From the NCBI GenBank assembly GCA_029262315.1, contig JAJCZP010000265.1:33758-97757 (forward strand): DNA of 64,000 nt, written 5' to 3'. Shown here in pieces: positions 1-7,124 of this stretch; position 1 is the first letter of the stretch; every line of letters starts with the position of its first letter. Made by a program: the position numbers and the translations under genes. The DNA comes from Deltaproteobacteria bacterium. GTDB lineage: Bacteria; Desulfobacterota; Binatia; UTPRO1. The notes beneath the pieces were generated by a model, which saw nothing but the letters and a program-made list of their open reading frames with translations, ran no database searches and was not told the origin of the DNA.

Positions 1-1
1 A

Positions 2-733
2 CTACTGCTTGCCGCCCGCGTCACGTGGGCCGGGCGACCAGCGGCCCTCGGCGCCAATGGTACGCTCGATGTGCCGCTCGGCCTCAGCGAGTTCACGCGA
101 CCAATCACGGCTCCGGCGCGGCGCGGATTTGAACTCGTTGTACAGCGGTCGCGCTAGCTCGCGTCGACTGATGCCCTCTGGCGCGACCATGATATCGACC
201 TGCGCACCTGCAAGGTCGAATCCGCTGTGGATGATGTCGTCAGCTTCCATGCCATAGGCGCCGAGCGTCTGCTTGAGCGCGCCGGCGTTCGTGCCGAAGC
301 GGCGTGCTACCTCGTGAATGTTTTGGATGCGGTACGTGTCGGTGTCGGTGATGCCGAGGTGATACGCGCAAAAGAGATCAAAGGGATCGATCGTGGCGGT
401 GCTGGCGCCGCGGGGCGGGGCTGGGCGAGAAGGGGATTGCCGCGCGTGCTCCTCGCGTGGCGGCCGTGGCCGTCGGCTCCGCGGGGGGCCGCCACGTTGC
501 TGTCCCCGTGAATAGCGGCTTGGACTGGTGTCCTCCGTTTGGAGTGAGTGCCGCCGTCGGTCCTCCTGGCGGTGTCCGTATTGGCCTGATCCGCCCGGGC
601 CCGCGTAGGGCCGCCGGGGCGCTGTTGGGGCCTCGTTCCCGCGGGTGCCGACCCCACTCTGGCCCGGGTGGGCCGTCGTCCCGTCGCCTGCGCCCTGAGA
701 TGAGGGGCCGCGTGCCTTCCGTCGCCGGGTCAT
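2..733 (-). CDS. Conserved hypothetical protein with RG/P-rich disordered N-terminus
   Basis: I do not recognise a named family. I chose the ATG at 733 (MTRRRKARG) because it lies just after the plsC stop; the longer ORF start would lie inside plsC. The protein is about 243 residues. Residues 1 to about 115 are rich in Arg, Gly, Pro and Ser (for example RGQQRGGPPRSRRPRPP) and look disordered and basic, like RGG-type nucleic-acid-binding tails. Residues about 118-243 look globular, starting at IDPFDLFCAYHLGIT and including EVARRFGTNAGALKQTL, which resembles a helix-turn-helix, then VDIMVAPEGISRRELAR. The gene lies 40 bases downstream of plsC on the same strand, so it is probably cotranscribed. 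A nucleic-acid-binding role is inference only. The stop codon is at bases 2-4, so the gene is complete. Confidence 0.75.
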   Translation of the reverse strand: MTRRRKARGPSSQGAGDGTTAHPGQSGVGTRGNEAPTAPRRPYAGPGGSGQYGHRQEDRRRHSLQTEDTSPSRYSRGQQRGGPPRSRRPRPPREEHARQSPSRPAPPRGASTATIDPFDLFCAYHLGITDTDTYRIQNIHEVARRFGTNAGALKQTLGAYGMEADDIIHSGFDLAGAQVDIMVAPEGISRRELARPLYNEFKSAPRRSRDWSRELAEAERHIERTIGAEGRWSPGPRDAGGKQ

Positions 734-773
734 GCCCCCTCTATGCCGTATCGCTGGGGGTAGGTCGAGGTGC

Positions 774-1559
774 TTAGCTGGCTTTGCGCAGGGCAGTCGG
801 GGGATGGTCGCGATCCATTCCTCGCATCGCGGCAAGATTGTGATCGATATGCGCGCGCAGATCGATGATCATCTGCTCGCGGTCTTCGCCTGCCGAGCGG
901 CCAATCGGGGCATCGATCCGGACGAGCACACGGATCCCAAAGGGGATCGGGAGGAAGTTCCACCGCATCAGCTTCCAGGAATTCTCGATCGTCACCGCGA
1001 CGATCGGCGTTGCGGGTGCCGCGGCCATCAGCGTCATGGTCCCGCGAGGCTTGAACACGCGGAGCAGGCCGGAGCGTGCGCGGGTGCCTTCGGGGAAGAT
1101 GACGGCGGACACGCCTTTGCGCTCGACGCGGTGTCCGAGCGCCGCAATGGACGCTTCCGCCTGCGCGCCGTCCGCGCGGTCGATCAGGGCATTCCCGCCA
1201 TGTCTCAGGTTGTACGCGACACTGGGAATCCCTCGTGCGAGTTCCCGCTTGGACACGAACTTGGGGAAGTTGGTGAAGAACAGGTGCCCGAGGATGATGA
1301 TGTCGAACAGGCTCTGGTGGTTGGCGACAATCAGGTAGGGCGTATGCGCGGTTACCTCGGGCGCTCGATCGACCTCAACCCGGGTGCCAACGAGGCGGAA
1401 GGCGGCGGCGAGGGTCGAGCACATGACGGCGACCGCGTAGTCGTGCGGCCGTTCACCGAAGCGCTTGGCAACACGCTGGATGACCTCGAAGGCGAGCAAG
1501 GTCATTGCGAAGACCGGCGCGAACACCAGCGTCGTGCCCCAATCGAGGACTCGCTGCAT
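774..1559 (-). CDS. plsC: 1-acyl-sn-glycerol-3-phosphate acyltransferase (PlsC family)
   Basis: This 261-residue protein is predicted to transfer an acyl chain to the sn-2 position of lysophosphatidic acid at the inner membrane, giving phosphatidic acid. The family's catalytic HX4D box is visible as NHQSLFD (His81, Asp86), and the substrate-binding box as FPEGTRAR (about 155-162). A hydrophobic N-terminal segment (about residues 8-28) fits membrane attachment. The length is typical. Start is ATG. The RG-rich hypothetical follows 40 bases downstream, and the next gene upstream is divergent. PlsC-family members can use other lysophospholipid or lipid acceptors, so the exact substrate is not settled by sequence. 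Confidence 0.9.
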   Translation of the reverse strand: MQRVLDWGTTLVFAPVFAMTLLAFEVIQRVAKRFGERPHDYAVAVMCSTLAAAFRLVGTRVEVDRAPEVTAHTPYLIVANHQSLFDIIILGHLFFTNFPKFVSKRELARGIPSVAYNLRHGGNALIDRADGAQAEASIAALGHRVERKGVSAVIFPEGTRARSGLLRVFKPRGTMTLMAAAPATPIVAVTIENSWKLMRWNFLPIPFGIRVLVRIDAPIGRSAGEDREQMIIDLRAHIDHNLAAMRGMDRDHPPTALRKAS

Positions 1560-1619
1560 CGTCAGTACCTACGGTGCAGCAAGGTCGTGGTGGAAGCAAG
1601 CGCGGAGGAAGATTGTACG

Positions 1620-1649
1620 TTGACATGTTCGGACGTCGTTTCCTAAAGT
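1620..1649 (+). promoter_or_regulatory. Sigma70-type promoter for the small ORF at 1671
   Basis: TTGACA (1620-1625) is a perfect -35 hexamer, followed by an 18-base spacer and TAAAGT (1644-1649, four of six matches to TATAAT). Transcription would start near 1656, giving a short leader with GGGG before the ATG at 1671. Confidence 0.55.
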
Positions 1650-1670
1650 GCAGCGTTCGTGGGGCAGATC

Positions 1671-1949
1671 ATGCTCGGTTTTGTGGTTCGTCAATGTGCG
1701 ATCGCGCTCGGTCGTGCGCCGTCGCCGGCCGATTTCATGGAATGGGCCAACCATCAGGGCCCGCGCAGTCGCCCGCACTGCCTGTTCGGTCGCGCGCTGA
1801 CGATCGACGAGGCGCGGGTCATCTTGCGTCATCCCGGGCGTCCAGTGACCGTGCGTGAAGAAGGGCCGCAGCCGCTGTTTGCCCTTGGCGTCCTCAAAGA
1901 GAGCGACGGTCGCCTCCGTATCGCCGACGATCGCGATGCGAGCGAGTAG
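1671..1949 (+). CDS. Small hypothetical protein
   Basis: A 92-residue protein of unknown function. I chose ATG 1671 (MLGFVVRQCAIALGRAP) over the GTG at 1659 because GGGGCAG then sits at Shine-Dalgarno distance and the predicted transcription start is near 1656. Visible segments are PSPADFMEWANHQ and a compact C-terminal half (LTIDEARVILRHPGRPVTVRE) ending in DASE. There is no signal peptide or membrane segment, so it should be cytosolic. It is monocistronic, and its end meets the convergent esterase gene with a 13-base gap. Coding status rests on the good promoter, the tight packing and protein-like composition. Confidence 0.6.
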   Translation: MLGFVVRQCAIALGRAPSPADFMEWANHQGPRSRPHCLFGRALTIDEARVILRHPGRPVTVREEGPQPLFALGVLKESDGRLRIADDRDASE

Positions 1950-1962
1950 CTGGGGCCGCCTC

Positions 1963-2622
1963 CTACGCTGCCGCCTCGAGCAGCTCTTGGAGCCATCGGG
2001 AGAGGTCGCCGAAGCTCTTGGCGTTGATCTCGTGACCCATCTCGTATTCCTGGTACGTGACGGGGATGCCAAGTGCGCGCAGCGATGTCGCTGATTGCTG
2101 TGCCCGTGCGACGGCGATGATTTCGTCCCCTGTGCCATGCTGGACCAGTGTCGGCAGGGCGCTGTGGGCATCCGTTGCGGAGATGTCGCTGGCGAGTGCG
2201 GGCGGCAGCCACGAGCTCAGGGCCACGAGGCCGGCGAATCGCGTCGGATCGTCGAGTGCTAGTCGGTAGGCCAGGACTCCCCCCTGGCTGAAGCCAAGCA
2301 CGGCGAGCTTCCGTTCGTCGATGGGGTAGCGCGCGCAGGCGGCATCGATGAACGATCGGACCTCGTTCGTCGCTTGCTTGACGGTCTCCCCGGTTGCGGC
2401 TTGTCCGGCGCCGGTGAGCGGAAACCACCCGTATCCGGCGGCCCCGCCACCCAACGGTACGGTGAGTCGGCCCTGCGGGCATATGACCTGCACCCGGCCA
2501 CCCATGAGCAGAGGTGCTAGGCCGAGTAGATCCATCGCGCTCGCACCCCAGCCGTGCAGTGCGATGATCGTGGGGTGCGGGCCGTCGCCGCTCGGTTCGT
2601 AGTGGGCGTGGATCACGTGCAC
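1963..2622 (-). CDS. Phospholipase/carboxylesterase-type alpha/beta hydrolase
   Basis: An alpha/beta hydrolase of the carboxylesterase/acyl-protein-thioesterase-like group (YpfH/Est family). The oxyanion region is IIALHGWGASAMDLL, the nucleophile elbow is LGFSQGG with the serine in GFSQG, the acid is likely the Asp of HGTGDEIIAV, and the histidine is in EMGHEINA. The serine, aspartate, histidine triad is thus visible in order. I chose the GTG at 2622 (VHVIHAHYEP), which starts just before the first beta strand; the ORF track's longer form runs into the divergent promoter region. No signal peptide, so cytosolic. The natural ester substrate is unknown. Confidence 0.8.
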   Translation of the reverse strand: MHVIHAHYEPSGDGPHPTIIALHGWGASAMDLLGLAPLLMGGRVQVICPQGRLTVPLGGGAAGYGWFPLTGAGQAATGETVKQATNEVRSFIDAACARYPIDERKLAVLGFSQGGVLAYRLALDDPTRFAGLVALSSWLPPALASDISATDAHSALPTLVQHGTGDEIIAVARAQQSATSLRALGIPVTYQEYEMGHEINAKSFGDLSRWLQELLEAAA

Positions 2623-2702
2623 AGTTGGGCTCCTCCCAGGCTCGTTTGCCGTCTGTAGGGCCTCTGCTACCCTTTCCCGATGCGTCACTGCAAGGCGGGT
2701 CC

Positions 2703-3392
2703 GTGAAGCTCCTTTTGTTCGACCTCGACGGGACCGTGTTGCGTGCGACGCACGGCACGCCGCCGTTTGGCAGGGCCATGCGGGAGATTTTCGGCGTCGA
2801 GCTCGAAGCAGGCACCGTGCGCTTCGATGGCAAGACCGATCCCGCCATCATCGAGGAGATCCTGGCCCGCAGCGGCGCGGAAATGCGCTTGGATGAGACG
2901 ACCCTGCGCCGGTTCGAGGACCGGCTCGCCACCTATCTCGAGGAAGCCCTCACGGCGGGAGAGACGACGGTCGCGCCCACGCGCGGGGTCCTTCCCGTGC
3001 TCGAGACGCTCGCCGGACGTCGGGAGTTCGCTCTCGCCGTGCTCACCGGCAATCTCGAACGCACCGCCCGGTTGAAGCTCCGTGCCGCCGGTCTTGCCGA
3101 GTTCTTCGCGACGGGAGCCTATGGGAGTGACCGGACCGTGCGTGCCGAACTTCCCGACGTCGCGCGTGACCGCTACCGGTCGGCGACCGGAGAGGACGTG
3201 CCGCGCGAGCGGTGCATCATTGTCGGCGATACGCCGCTCGATCACGCGGCGGCGGCCGCCAACGGCATTCCGTGTATGCTCGTCGCGACTGGCCGAACAG
3301 CCTACGACGAACTGGTGACGCTGGCGCCGGACGCCACGTTTCGCGACTGGACCGACGGCGCGGCGATCGCCCGGACCCTCGAGGCCCTATGA
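2703..3392 (+). CDS. HAD-superfamily phosphatase (phosphoglycolate phosphatase-like)
   Basis: A HAD hydrolase of about 229 residues. Motif I is FDLDGTVLRATHG with nucleophile Asp7 and acid/base Asp9. A cap domain follows (about residues 17-90). Motif II is LTGNLERTARLKL, and motif IV is IIVGDTPLDHAAAAANG. The layout is that of the Gph/phosphoglycolate phosphatase subgroup, but subgroup substrates cannot be read from sequence. GTG start at 2703 begins directly before the first beta strand (VKLLLFDLDG). The stop overlaps the next gene's start (ATGA), so the two are translationally coupled. This is the first gene of a four-gene operon with a PTPS-like enzyme, a small cytochrome c and leucyl aminopeptidase. 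Confidence 0.85.
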   Translation: MKLLLFDLDGTVLRATHGTPPFGRAMREIFGVELEAGTVRFDGKTDPAIIEEILARSGAEMRLDETTLRRFEDRLATYLEEALTAGETTVAPTRGVLPVLETLAGRREFALAVLTGNLERTARLKLRAAGLAEFFATGAYGSDRTVRAELPDVARDRYRSATGEDVPRERCIIVGDTPLDHAAAAANGIPCMLVATGRTAYDELVTLAPDATFRDWTDGAAIARTLEAL

Positions 3393-3886
3393 GTGCAGTT
3401 CCGCGTGACTATCGGGTGTACGTCGCCAAGGACTACCTCAAGTTCTCGGCGGCGCATTTCATCGCCTACAAGGGGTTCCGCGAGCCCCTGCATGGCCACA
3501 ACTACCATGTGTCGGTGTCCATCTCCGGGACCGTTGGCACCGACGGCTACGTTCTCGACTTCGGCATCGTGAAGGATATCACGCGCCGCATTTGCGCGGA
3601 GCTGGACGAGCGTGTCCTGATCCCGACGCAGAGCGATTGTCTGGACGTCGTCGAGGAGGGCCCGAGCGTCGTGCTCACCTACGAGGATGGAGCGCGCTTC
3701 GTGTTCCCGGCCGTCGATACGGTGATGCTGCCGATCATGCACGCGTCCGCGGAAGAGCTCGCGGCATACGTCCTCGAGCGGCTGCAGGCGGCGCTGCGCG
3801 AGCACGAGGTGCGAGGCCTCACCGAGATCGAAGTCGGTGTCGGTGAAGCGCCCGGTCAAGCAGCATACTGCCGGCAGAGGTTGTAG
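3389..3886 (+). CDS. 6-pyruvoyl-tetrahydropterin synthase / QueD-like enzyme
   Basis: A 165-residue COG0720-type T-fold enzyme. Zinc-ligand histidines are visible in FSAAHFIAYKG and LHGHNYHV. A conserved acidic/pterin-binding end (LTEIEVGVGEAPGQAAYC) is present. The catalytic Cys found four residues before HGH in QueD and classic PTPS is missing: the sequence reads FREPLHGH, with Arg at that place and Glu one residue later. A Glu replacing the Cys is a feature described for PTPS-III-type members, which cleave dihydroneopterin rather than making carboxy-tetrahydropterin. The assignment to that subtype is inference. Start ATG at 3389 overlaps the HAD stop. No other queuosine or folate genes are nearby. 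Confidence 0.8.
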   Translation: MSAVPRDYRVYVAKDYLKFSAAHFIAYKGFREPLHGHNYHVSVSISGTVGTDGYVLDFGIVKDITRRICAELDERVLIPTQSDCLDVVEEGPSVVLTYEDGARFVFPAVDTVMLPIMHASAEELAAYVLERLQAALREHEVRGLTEIEVGVGEAPGQAAYCRQRL

Positions 3887-3891
3887 ATCGT

Positions 3892-4194
3892 ATGGGACGC
3901 GTGGCGCGACGCGCGTGTGCGTTGTTGCTCGTGCTCGGCGCGGCGTGCGCACCGGCGCTTCCCGATCCCGAGTCCCCAGGTGCGGAACTCTATCGGACGC
4001 GCTGTGGGGGATGTCATCGGCTGTACGCTCCGGCGACTCTCACAGCGGCGATGTGGGAGATGCAGCTCGAGCGCATGGATCGCGAGATGGCGCGTCGGGG
4101 GGTGCGACCACTCGACACGGCCGAGCGGGACACGGTGCTTCGCTACTTGCAGGCGCATGGCTCGGACGCTGCACCGCCGGAGGGAGATTCATGA
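3892..4194 (+). CDS. Small c-type cytochrome, probable lipoprotein
   Basis: A 100-residue exported protein. The N-terminus (MGRVARRACALLLVLGAACAP) has a basic start, a hydrophobic core and a LGAACA lipobox-like site, suggesting an outer- or inner-membrane-anchored periplasmic lipoprotein. One haem-attachment site, CGGCH, follows in ELYRTRCGGCHRLYAP. A Met-rich helix (MWEMQLERMDREMARRG) may supply the distal ligand. The C-terminal ERDTVLRYLQAHG is typical of the last helix of class I cytochrome c. It is short for the family. Its stop overlaps the pepA start (ATGA). A redox partner is not evident in the window. Confidence 0.75.
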   Translation: MGRVARRACALLLVLGAACAPALPDPESPGAELYRTRCGGCHRLYAPATLTAAMWEMQLERMDREMARRGVRPLDTAERDTVLRYLQAHGSDAAPPEGDS

Positions 4195-5696
4195 AGCTGG
4201 CATTCGATGCACGAGCACTTCATCGGGTTCGAGCTGATTTGACGGCCATCGTCGTGTCGCGCGAGGGCCTGCGGAAGCTCCGCGCGGAGCGACTCGTGGG
4301 TGCCGCCATCGCGCGTGAGCTTACACGCCGCCGTTTCAAGGGCGCGGTCGGCAGTGCCACGCTGATTGCCGCCGGCGCGCACGGTGCCACGCGCCATCTT
4401 GCCATCGTCGGCGTCGGTCCGGCTGCGAAGGTCGGGCGCGACGAGCTTCGTCGCGCGGGCGTCGAGATCCTCGCACGCGCCCGTGAGGTGCGTGCGCGAC
4501 AGGTTGTCGTCGGCGTACGGGGGCCGGCGACCGCGCTTCCGGCTGACGGACCCGAAGCCGTGGGCCTCTTGGCGGAAGGGGCGCTCCTCGCGGGGTATCG
4601 GTTCGGTGGGTATCGGCGGGGCAGGCGCCCGACAGCCATTGCCCGTCTGACGTTCGCAGAGCAGCAGACCGAGGGTGCACGGGCGCTCCGACGTGCGCTG
4701 CGAGCCGCCGAGGCGATGGCAAAAGCGACCCACCGCTCGCGGGATTGGATCAACGAGCCGGCGGCGGTGCTGACTCCCGCTGCGTGGGCGACCGATGTCA
4801 CCAAGGTGGCGCGTGCGGCCGGGCTCGAAGTCAAAGTCGACGGGCCCGCGGCCATATCCACGCTCGGCATGGGGGCATTGCTCGGGGTGGCACGCGGAAG
4901 CGCGGAGCCGCCGCGCTTCATCCGTCTCGCGTACCGTCCACGCGGGCGCCGGGCCGAGCGACGCGTCGCTCTGGTTGGGAAGGGCATCACGTTCGACAGC
5001 GGTGGGCTGTCACTGAAGGCGGCCGGCGGCATGGTGCACATGAAGCGTGACATGGCCGGTGGTGCGGCGGTGCTCGGTGCGATGTTGGCGATCGCCAAGC
5101 TTCGACCGGCCGTTGAAGTGCTTGCCTATGTCCCCGCGAGCGAGAATCTTCCCGGGGGTTCGGCGATGAAGCCCGGCGATATCCTGCGGACGGCGGCGGG
5201 AACGACGATCGAGGTGCTGAATACGGACGCGGAGGGTCGTCTCGTGTTGGCGGACGCGCTGACGATCGCTCTTCGGGACGCGCCTGACACGATCGTCGAC
5301 ATCGCCACGCTGACGGGCGCGGTGCGCAGCGCGCTCGGAACCCGGATGGCCGGTGTCATGGGCACGGATGCTTCCCTCGTGCGACAGCTCATACGCGCGG
5401 GTGAGGAGACGGGGGAACGACTCTGGGAGCTTCCCCTCGTCGAGGCGTATCGGTCGCACCTCGATAGCCCGGTGGCGGATATCGCGAACGTGGGGTCGAC
5501 CCCGTATGGCGGTGCGATTCACGCAGGGCTTTTCCTGCGCGAGTTCATCGGCGACGTGCCGTGGGCCCATATCGATGTCGCGGGCGTTGCCTTTACCGAC
5601 CGGAGTTTTCCTGGTGTTCCGCGCGGCGGCGTCGGTTTCGGCGTGCGACTGCTGGCGCGGTGGGTGTGCGGGCTCGCCGCACAGAACGGCGACTGA
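4191..5696 (+). CDS. pepA: Leucyl aminopeptidase (M17 family)
   Basis: A 501-residue cytosolic aminopeptidase that removes N-terminal residues from peptides using two metal ions. The N-terminal macro-like domain covers about residues 1-170. The catalytic domain carries VALVGKGITFDSGG (Lys264, Asp269), then the diagnostic NTDAEGRLVLADAL (residues 344-357), which supplies Asp346 and Glu348 as metal ligands and Arg350. The proton-shuttle Lys and Asp positions are all intact. I chose ATG 4191 because GGAGGGAG lies just upstream and the longer ORF would overrun the cytochrome gene. Last gene of the HAD/PTPS/cytochrome operon; converges on the sulfatase-fold gene with a 6-base gap. Confidence 0.92.
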   Translation: MKLAFDARALHRVRADLTAIVVSREGLRKLRAERLVGAAIARELTRRRFKGAVGSATLIAAGAHGATRHLAIVGVGPAAKVGRDELRRAGVEILARAREVRARQVVVGVRGPATALPADGPEAVGLLAEGALLAGYRFGGYRRGRRPTAIARLTFAEQQTEGARALRRALRAAEAMAKATHRSRDWINEPAAVLTPAAWATDVTKVARAAGLEVKVDGPAAISTLGMGALLGVARGSAEPPRFIRLAYRPRGRRAERRVALVGKGITFDSGGLSLKAAGGMVHMKRDMAGGAAVLGAMLAIAKLRPAVEVLAYVPASENLPGGSAMKPGDILRTAAGTTIEVLNTDAEGRLVLADALTIALRDAPDTIVDIATLTGAVRSALGTRMAGVMGTDASLVRQLIRAGEETGERLWELPLVEAYRSHLDSPVADIANVGSTPYGGAIHAGLFLREFIGDVPWAHIDVAGVAFTDRSFPGVPRGGVGFGVRLLARWVCGLAAQNGD

Positions 5697-5702
5697 GGGT
5701 TT

Positions 5703-7124
5703 TTAGCGTGCGGCGGGGTTCGTTCTGAGCGAGCTTCGGAATCGCTCGATGACCTGTTGCATCGACGTGCGGATCCCTTCGTGCCGGTGTGCGATGTTCA
5801 CGCCTTCGCCGGGATCCTTCGTGAGCGCGTAGAGTTCGACGCGCTCCGGCGTGTCGAGCTTCGCGGGCGGGACGAGCCCAAGCGGCATGGGGGGACGCCC
5901 GGCTGTGACGTGTACCAGCTTCCATCCCGCCCACCGCATGGCGACCGGACGATTCTCACGGGCGCCGATCGCGAACACGGGACGTGTTGGAGCATCGTTG
6001 TCCGTCAGGAGATGCGTGGCGAAGCTCGTACCGTCGGGAGGGAGCACCAGGCTCGCGAGCCCGAGCAATTCTGTCAGCGTCGGGACGAGATCGACGCTGC
6101 TGACCTGGCGTCGTACGACGCGCCCTGCGGGGAGCACTCCCGGCCACGCGAGCACGAGCGGGACGTGCAGCGTCGAGTCGTACAGGAACCAGCCGTGCTG
6201 AAACAACTCTCGGTGTTCGGTGAGGCTCTCCCCATGGTCGGCGGTCAGAATAGTCAGAGTCTCGTCGGCGCTACTCGTTCGGGCGATCGCCTCTTGCAGG
6301 CGACCGACTTGGGCATCGGTGTACCGGATCTCGCCGTCGTAGCGACGTATGAAGTCGGACGGTCGGGTCGAGCCGTCGATCCGCTGATACTTCGGAAGGA
6401 CGCCGAGCCCGAAGTCGCTGGGACCGATGATGAGGGGCGCGTTGCGGCCGAACATGTAGGGGGGGTACTCGTAGCTCGCGCTCCAGGACTCGTCAGCGGA
6501 GGTGTAGGGTCCGTGCGGCGCGACGAAATGCACCCACAGAAACCACGGGTGCGCCGCATTGCCATCGAGCCACGCGATCGCTGCGTCCGCGCCGTCGGCG
6601 TCCAAAGCGGTTCGCGCGGAGCCTTCGCCAAAGGTCTCGAAGTGATCGAAGCCGCGACCGAACCCGCGCGCGGTCGAGAGGAGGTCGGTGCCGACGAAGC
6701 CCGCGGTGCGGTATCCGGCCGCGCCCAGCCGCTCGGCGAGTGTCGCAACGTTGGCGGGAAGTGACCCGCCGTCGAAGAGCACCTTGCTGCGATACTGATA
6801 TAGCCCGGTCAGCAGTGAGGCGATCGCGGGTGCGGTGTCGGGTGCGGTCGTGATCGCCTCGGTGATCCGAACCCCCCGCGCGGCGAGGCGGTCGATCGCG
6901 GGGCTGGTGGCTACGGGAAACCCGTACGCGCCCAGATGGTCGGGGCGCAGCGAGTCGACGGTGATCAGTAGCACGTTCGGCAACGCTCCGTGTGCCGTCC
7001 GCAGCGGGAACGTGGGGGTGGAGTGGCATCCGGGTGTCAGTGCCTGCGCAACGAGGGACACCACCAGCAGGGCGCCGGTACAGGCGCTGTGTCGCACGGA
7101 CGGGACAGCGGCGCGTGTGTTCAC
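5703..7124 (-). CDS. Sulfatase-fold phosphatase/transferase with Thr nucleophile
   Basis: A 473-residue member of the alkaline phosphatase superfamily. Metal-binding Asp57 lies in LLITVDSLRPDHLGAYG. The position where sulfatases carry the Cys or Ser that becomes formylglycine (C/S-x-P-x-R) reads TAPAIASLLTG, so residue 97 is Thr. A later metal site is LTADHGESLTEH. Thr at this place is typical of phospho-transferases and phosphodiesterases in the fold, not of formylglycine sulfatases. The N-terminus is hydrophobic and ends at GC (Cys33), so it is probably an exported lipoprotein. Start GTG 7124 overlaps the pepP stop (GTGA), showing translational coupling. Substrate unknown; a surface-glycan or lipid phosphodiester is possible. 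Confidence 0.85.
   Translation of the reverse strand: MNTRAAVPSVRHSACTGALLVVSLVAQALTPGCHSTPTFPLRTAHGALPNVLLITVDSLRPDHLGAYGFPVATSPAIDRLAARGVRITEAITTAPDTAPAIASLLTGLYQYRSKVLFDGGSLPANVATLAERLGAAGYRTAGFVGTDLLSTARGFGRGFDHFETFGEGSARTALDADGADAAIAWLDGNAAHPWFLWVHFVAPHGPYTSADESWSASYEYPPYMFGRNAPLIIGPSDFGLGVLPKYQRIDGSTRPSDFIRRYDGEIRYTDAQVGRLQEAIARTSSADETLTILTADHGESLTEHRELFQHGWFLYDSTLHVPLVLAWPGVLPAGRVVRRQVSSVDLVPTLTELLGLASLVLPPDGTSFATHLLTDNDAPTRPVFAIGARENRPVAMRWAGWKLVHVTAGRPPMPLGLVPPAKLDTPERVELYALTKDPGEGVNIAHRHEGIRTSMQQVIERFRSSLRTNPAAR

Noticed and set aside
227-777. Several plus-strand ORFs (94 to 116 aa) in the first kilobase
   Set aside because: They overlap the RG-rich hypothetical and plsC genes and have shadow-like Arg/Gly/Ala-rich composition without recognisable domains.
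732-1646. 304-aa plus-strand ORF opposite plsC
   Set aside because: PlsC carries intact catalytic motifs on the other strand; this ORF has none and is a GC-rich antisense shadow.
1829-2932. 367-aa minus-strand ORF over the esterase and HAD genes
   Set aside because: It has no domain signature and covers two well-supported genes in other frames.
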